From assembly GCA_030529945.1 (NCBI GenBank), contig JAUMVX010000021.1:1-42371 (forward strand): a stretch of DNA of 42,371 bases, read 5' to 3'. The DNA is from Bacteroidia bacterium. Its GTDB lineage: Bacteria; Bacteroidota; Bacteroidia; Bacteroidales; UBA932. Made by a program: the position numbers and the translations under genes. Positions 41,005 to 42,371 of the stretch are shown here, one piece after another (position 1 is the first letter of the stretch; each line of letters begins with the position of its first letter). Under the pieces are notes generated by a model. That model saw only the letters and a list, made by a program, of their open reading frames with translations. It was not told the origin of the DNA and made no database searches.

Positions 41005-42213
41005 ATGAAAAAGATTCAGATGATCACCCCTATCGTGGAGATGGACGGTGACGAGATGACAAGAATCCTGTGGAAGATGATAAAGGACGAGCTTATCCTG
41101 CCTTTCGTCGACCTCAAGACCGAATACTACGATCTGGGCCTCGTGAACCGCGACAATACCGGCGATCAGGTTACCATAGATTCCGCGAATGCCGCGAAGA
41201 AGTACGGAGTGGCCGTGAAGTGCGCCACCATCACACCTAACGCCAAGCGTATGACGGAGTACAAGCTGCACCAGATGTGGAAGAGCCCGAACGGGACCAT
41301 CCGTTCGATGATGGACGGAACCGTGTTCCGCACTCCTATCACCATCCCTTCCATACATCCTGCGGTGAAGTTCTGGAAGAAACCTATCACCATCGCCCGT
41401 CACGCCTATGGCGACGTTTACAAGAGCATCGACATCAAGGTGGATGAACCGGGTGTGGCCAAGCTCATCTTCGAAGGCGAGAGCGGAAAGAGGGAGGAGC
41501 AGGTGGTACATACCTTCAAGGGCCCGGGCGTCCTCCAGGGTATGCACAACACTGACGCTTCCATACGTTCCTTCGCGCACGCCTGCTTCAAGTATGCTCT
41601 CGACCTCAAGCAGAGCATCTGGTTCGCCACGAAGGATACCATCTCGAAGAAGTACGACGGACGTTTCCGCGAGATTTTCGAAGAGGTCTTCGAAGAGTAC
41701 AAGGACCGTTTCGCAGCCGCCGGCATAGAGTATTTCTATACTCTGATCGACGATGCGGTAGCCCGCGTTATGCGCAGCGAAGGCGGTTTCATCTGGGCCT
41801 GCAAGAACTATGACGGCGACGTGATGAGCGATATGGTCTCCACCGCTTTCGGTTCACTGGCGATGATGACTTCAGTGCTCGTAAGTCCGGACGGCAAGTA
41901 TGAGTACGAGGCCGCCCACGGCACCGTGACACGCCATTACTACAAGTATCTGGCGGGCGAGGAGACTTCCACGAACCCTATCGCGACGATTTTCGCCTGG
42001 AGCGGAGCTTTCCGCAAGAGGGGAGAGATGGACTCCATCCCTGAGCTTATGAATTATGCCGACCAGCTTGAGGCGGCCTGCTTCGACACTCTGAACGAGG
42101 GCATCGTCACCAAGGACCTCGCGAATCTGATGGAGGGAGTCACCCCTGTGGTGAAGAATTCAGCAGATTTCATCGCCGCGATCCGCAGCCGTCTCGAAAA
42201 GAGACTCTCATAA
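41005..42213 (+). CDS. icd: NADP-dependent isocitrate dehydrogenase
   Basis: A 402-residue protein of the eukaryotic-type (homodimeric, type II) NADP isocitrate dehydrogenases: VEMDGDEMTRILWKMIKDEL, PNGTIRSMMDGTVFRTPI, KYDGRFREIFEE, YTLIDDAVARVMRSEGGF, YDGDVMSDMVSTAFGSLAMM and AAHGTVTRHYYKYLAGEETS. It converts isocitrate to 2-oxoglutarate with release of CO2, supplying NADPH and the carbon skeleton of glutamate. It is the last gene of the citrate operon. Confidence 0.97.
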   Translation: MKKIQMITPIVEMDGDEMTRILWKMIKDELILPFVDLKTEYYDLGLVNRDNTGDQVTIDSANAAKKYGVAVKCATITPNAKRMTEYKLHQMWKSPNGTIRSMMDGTVFRTPITIPSIHPAVKFWKKPITIARHAYGDVYKSIDIKVDEPGVAKLIFEGESGKREEQVVHTFKGPGVLQGMHNTDASIRSFAHACFKYALDLKQSIWFATKDTISKKYDGRFREIFEEVFEEYKDRFAAAGIEYFYTLIDDAVARVMRSEGGFIWACKNYDGDVMSDMVSTAFGSLAMMTSVLVSPDGKYEYEAAHGTVTRHYYKYLAGEETSTNPIATIFAWSGAFRKRGEMDSIPELMNYADQLEAACFDTLNEGIVTKDLANLMEGVTPVVKNSADFIAAIRSRLEKRLS

Positions 42214-42228
42214 GAGGTTTTATCGATT

Positions 42229-42268
42229 GAGAGGGTGACTGCAGGTCTTGACTTGCAGTCACTCTCTC
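42229..42268. terminator. Long hairpin after icd, probable terminator
   Basis: A 15-bp stem with one G-T pair (arms 42229-42243 and 42254-42268), including GTGACTGCA/TGCAGTCAC, with a 10-nt loop. The T-tract after it is weak (TCTCTT), so it may act as a bidirectional or factor-assisted terminator, or protect the 3' end of the message. Confidence 0.7.
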
Positions 42269-42292
42269 TCTTATGGCGACCTTTATGACAGA

Positions 42293-42366
42293 GGATGGCC
42301 GCTGCAGGCTATCCTTTATACGTTTAACCCACATTGCAGCGGAAGCCCCCTCCGATTTTTTTTCGC
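42293..42366 (+). other. Alternative hairpins followed by a T-tract at the window edge
   Basis: GGATGGCC/GGCTATCC (42293-42300 and 42307-42314) competes with CCGCTGCA/TGCAGCGG (42299-42306 and 42335-42342). A small CGGA/TCCG hairpin (42340-42343 and 42351-42354) then precedes about eight Ts. This could be a terminator or the start of an attenuated leader for a gene beyond the window; the edge prevents a decision. Confidence 0.35.
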
Positions 42367-42371
42367 GTCCC

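Noticed and set aside
1-42371. tRNA, rRNA, CRISPR arrays, insertion sequences, integrases
   Set aside because: None recognised: no cloverleaf-like runs, no regular spacer repeats, no transposase or integrase motif in any frame.

Overview
The window reads as chromosomal DNA of a Bacteroidota bacterium, most likely Bacteroidales; I cannot name a genus. The evidence is the promoter type (a TTG/TTTG element, 19-20 bp spacer, then TAnnTTTG) upstream of several genes, the near absence of Shine-Dalgarno sequences, ATGA/TAATG start-stop overlaps, WG-repeat caspase and DUF4384 proteins, and a MurK/MurQ pair. From about 4.4 kb rightwards the DNA is GC-rich (roughly 58% by eye). The first ~4.4 kb is clearly AT-richer and looks like accessory DNA.

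Layout. (1) 1-3902, minus strand: a four-gene set of exported proteins, ending in a WG-repeat protein with a C-terminal caspase domain that is cut by the window edge. It is preceded by a promoter and a ~208-nt structured leader ending in an intrinsic terminator. (2) 4433-6468, plus: a stand-alone AAA/DUF4143 ATPase and a cytoplasmic FKBP-type prolyl isomerase closed by a strong terminator. (3) 6612-28855, plus: one ~22-kb, almost gap-free operon with the parts of an aryl-polyene-like, type II fatty-acid/polyketide pathway. These are a ketoreductase, three complete ketosynthases, a chain-length-factor-like KS, a truncated KS-like protein, two ACPs, two hotdog dehydratases, a thioesterase, a methyltransferase, three acyltransferase modules (one fused to an MMPL exporter), a LolA-like carrier, a family-2 glycosyltransferase, a CrtI-like FAD enzyme, a B12-binding radical SAM enzyme, an esterase and a PaaK-like acyl-adenylating enzyme. 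No ammonia-lyase, chorismate lyase, DarA/DarB or phosphopantetheinyl transferase is visible, so the starter unit and final product are unknown. (4) 28874-33503: pnuC, a murK-like kinase, murQ, recR, mntP and corA. (5) 33755-42213: citrate lyase genes citD-citE-citF-citX-citCG (CitC and CitG fused), followed by aconitase and NADP isocitrate dehydrogenase. A promoter and overlapping palindromes precede this set and a long hairpin follows it.

How they work together. The large operon probably builds a polyene acyl chain on ACP, modifies it, moves it to another acceptor and exports it to the outer membrane through the MMPL/LolA system. The right-hand operon handles the citrate node: cleavage to acetate and oxaloacetate, or conversion to 2-oxoglutarate.

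A separate, sequence-wide signal is that the tetranucleotide CATG is almost absent. I found four copies in 42 kb by eye, three of them between 3.6 and 4.4 kb, where base composition alone would give on the order of 150.
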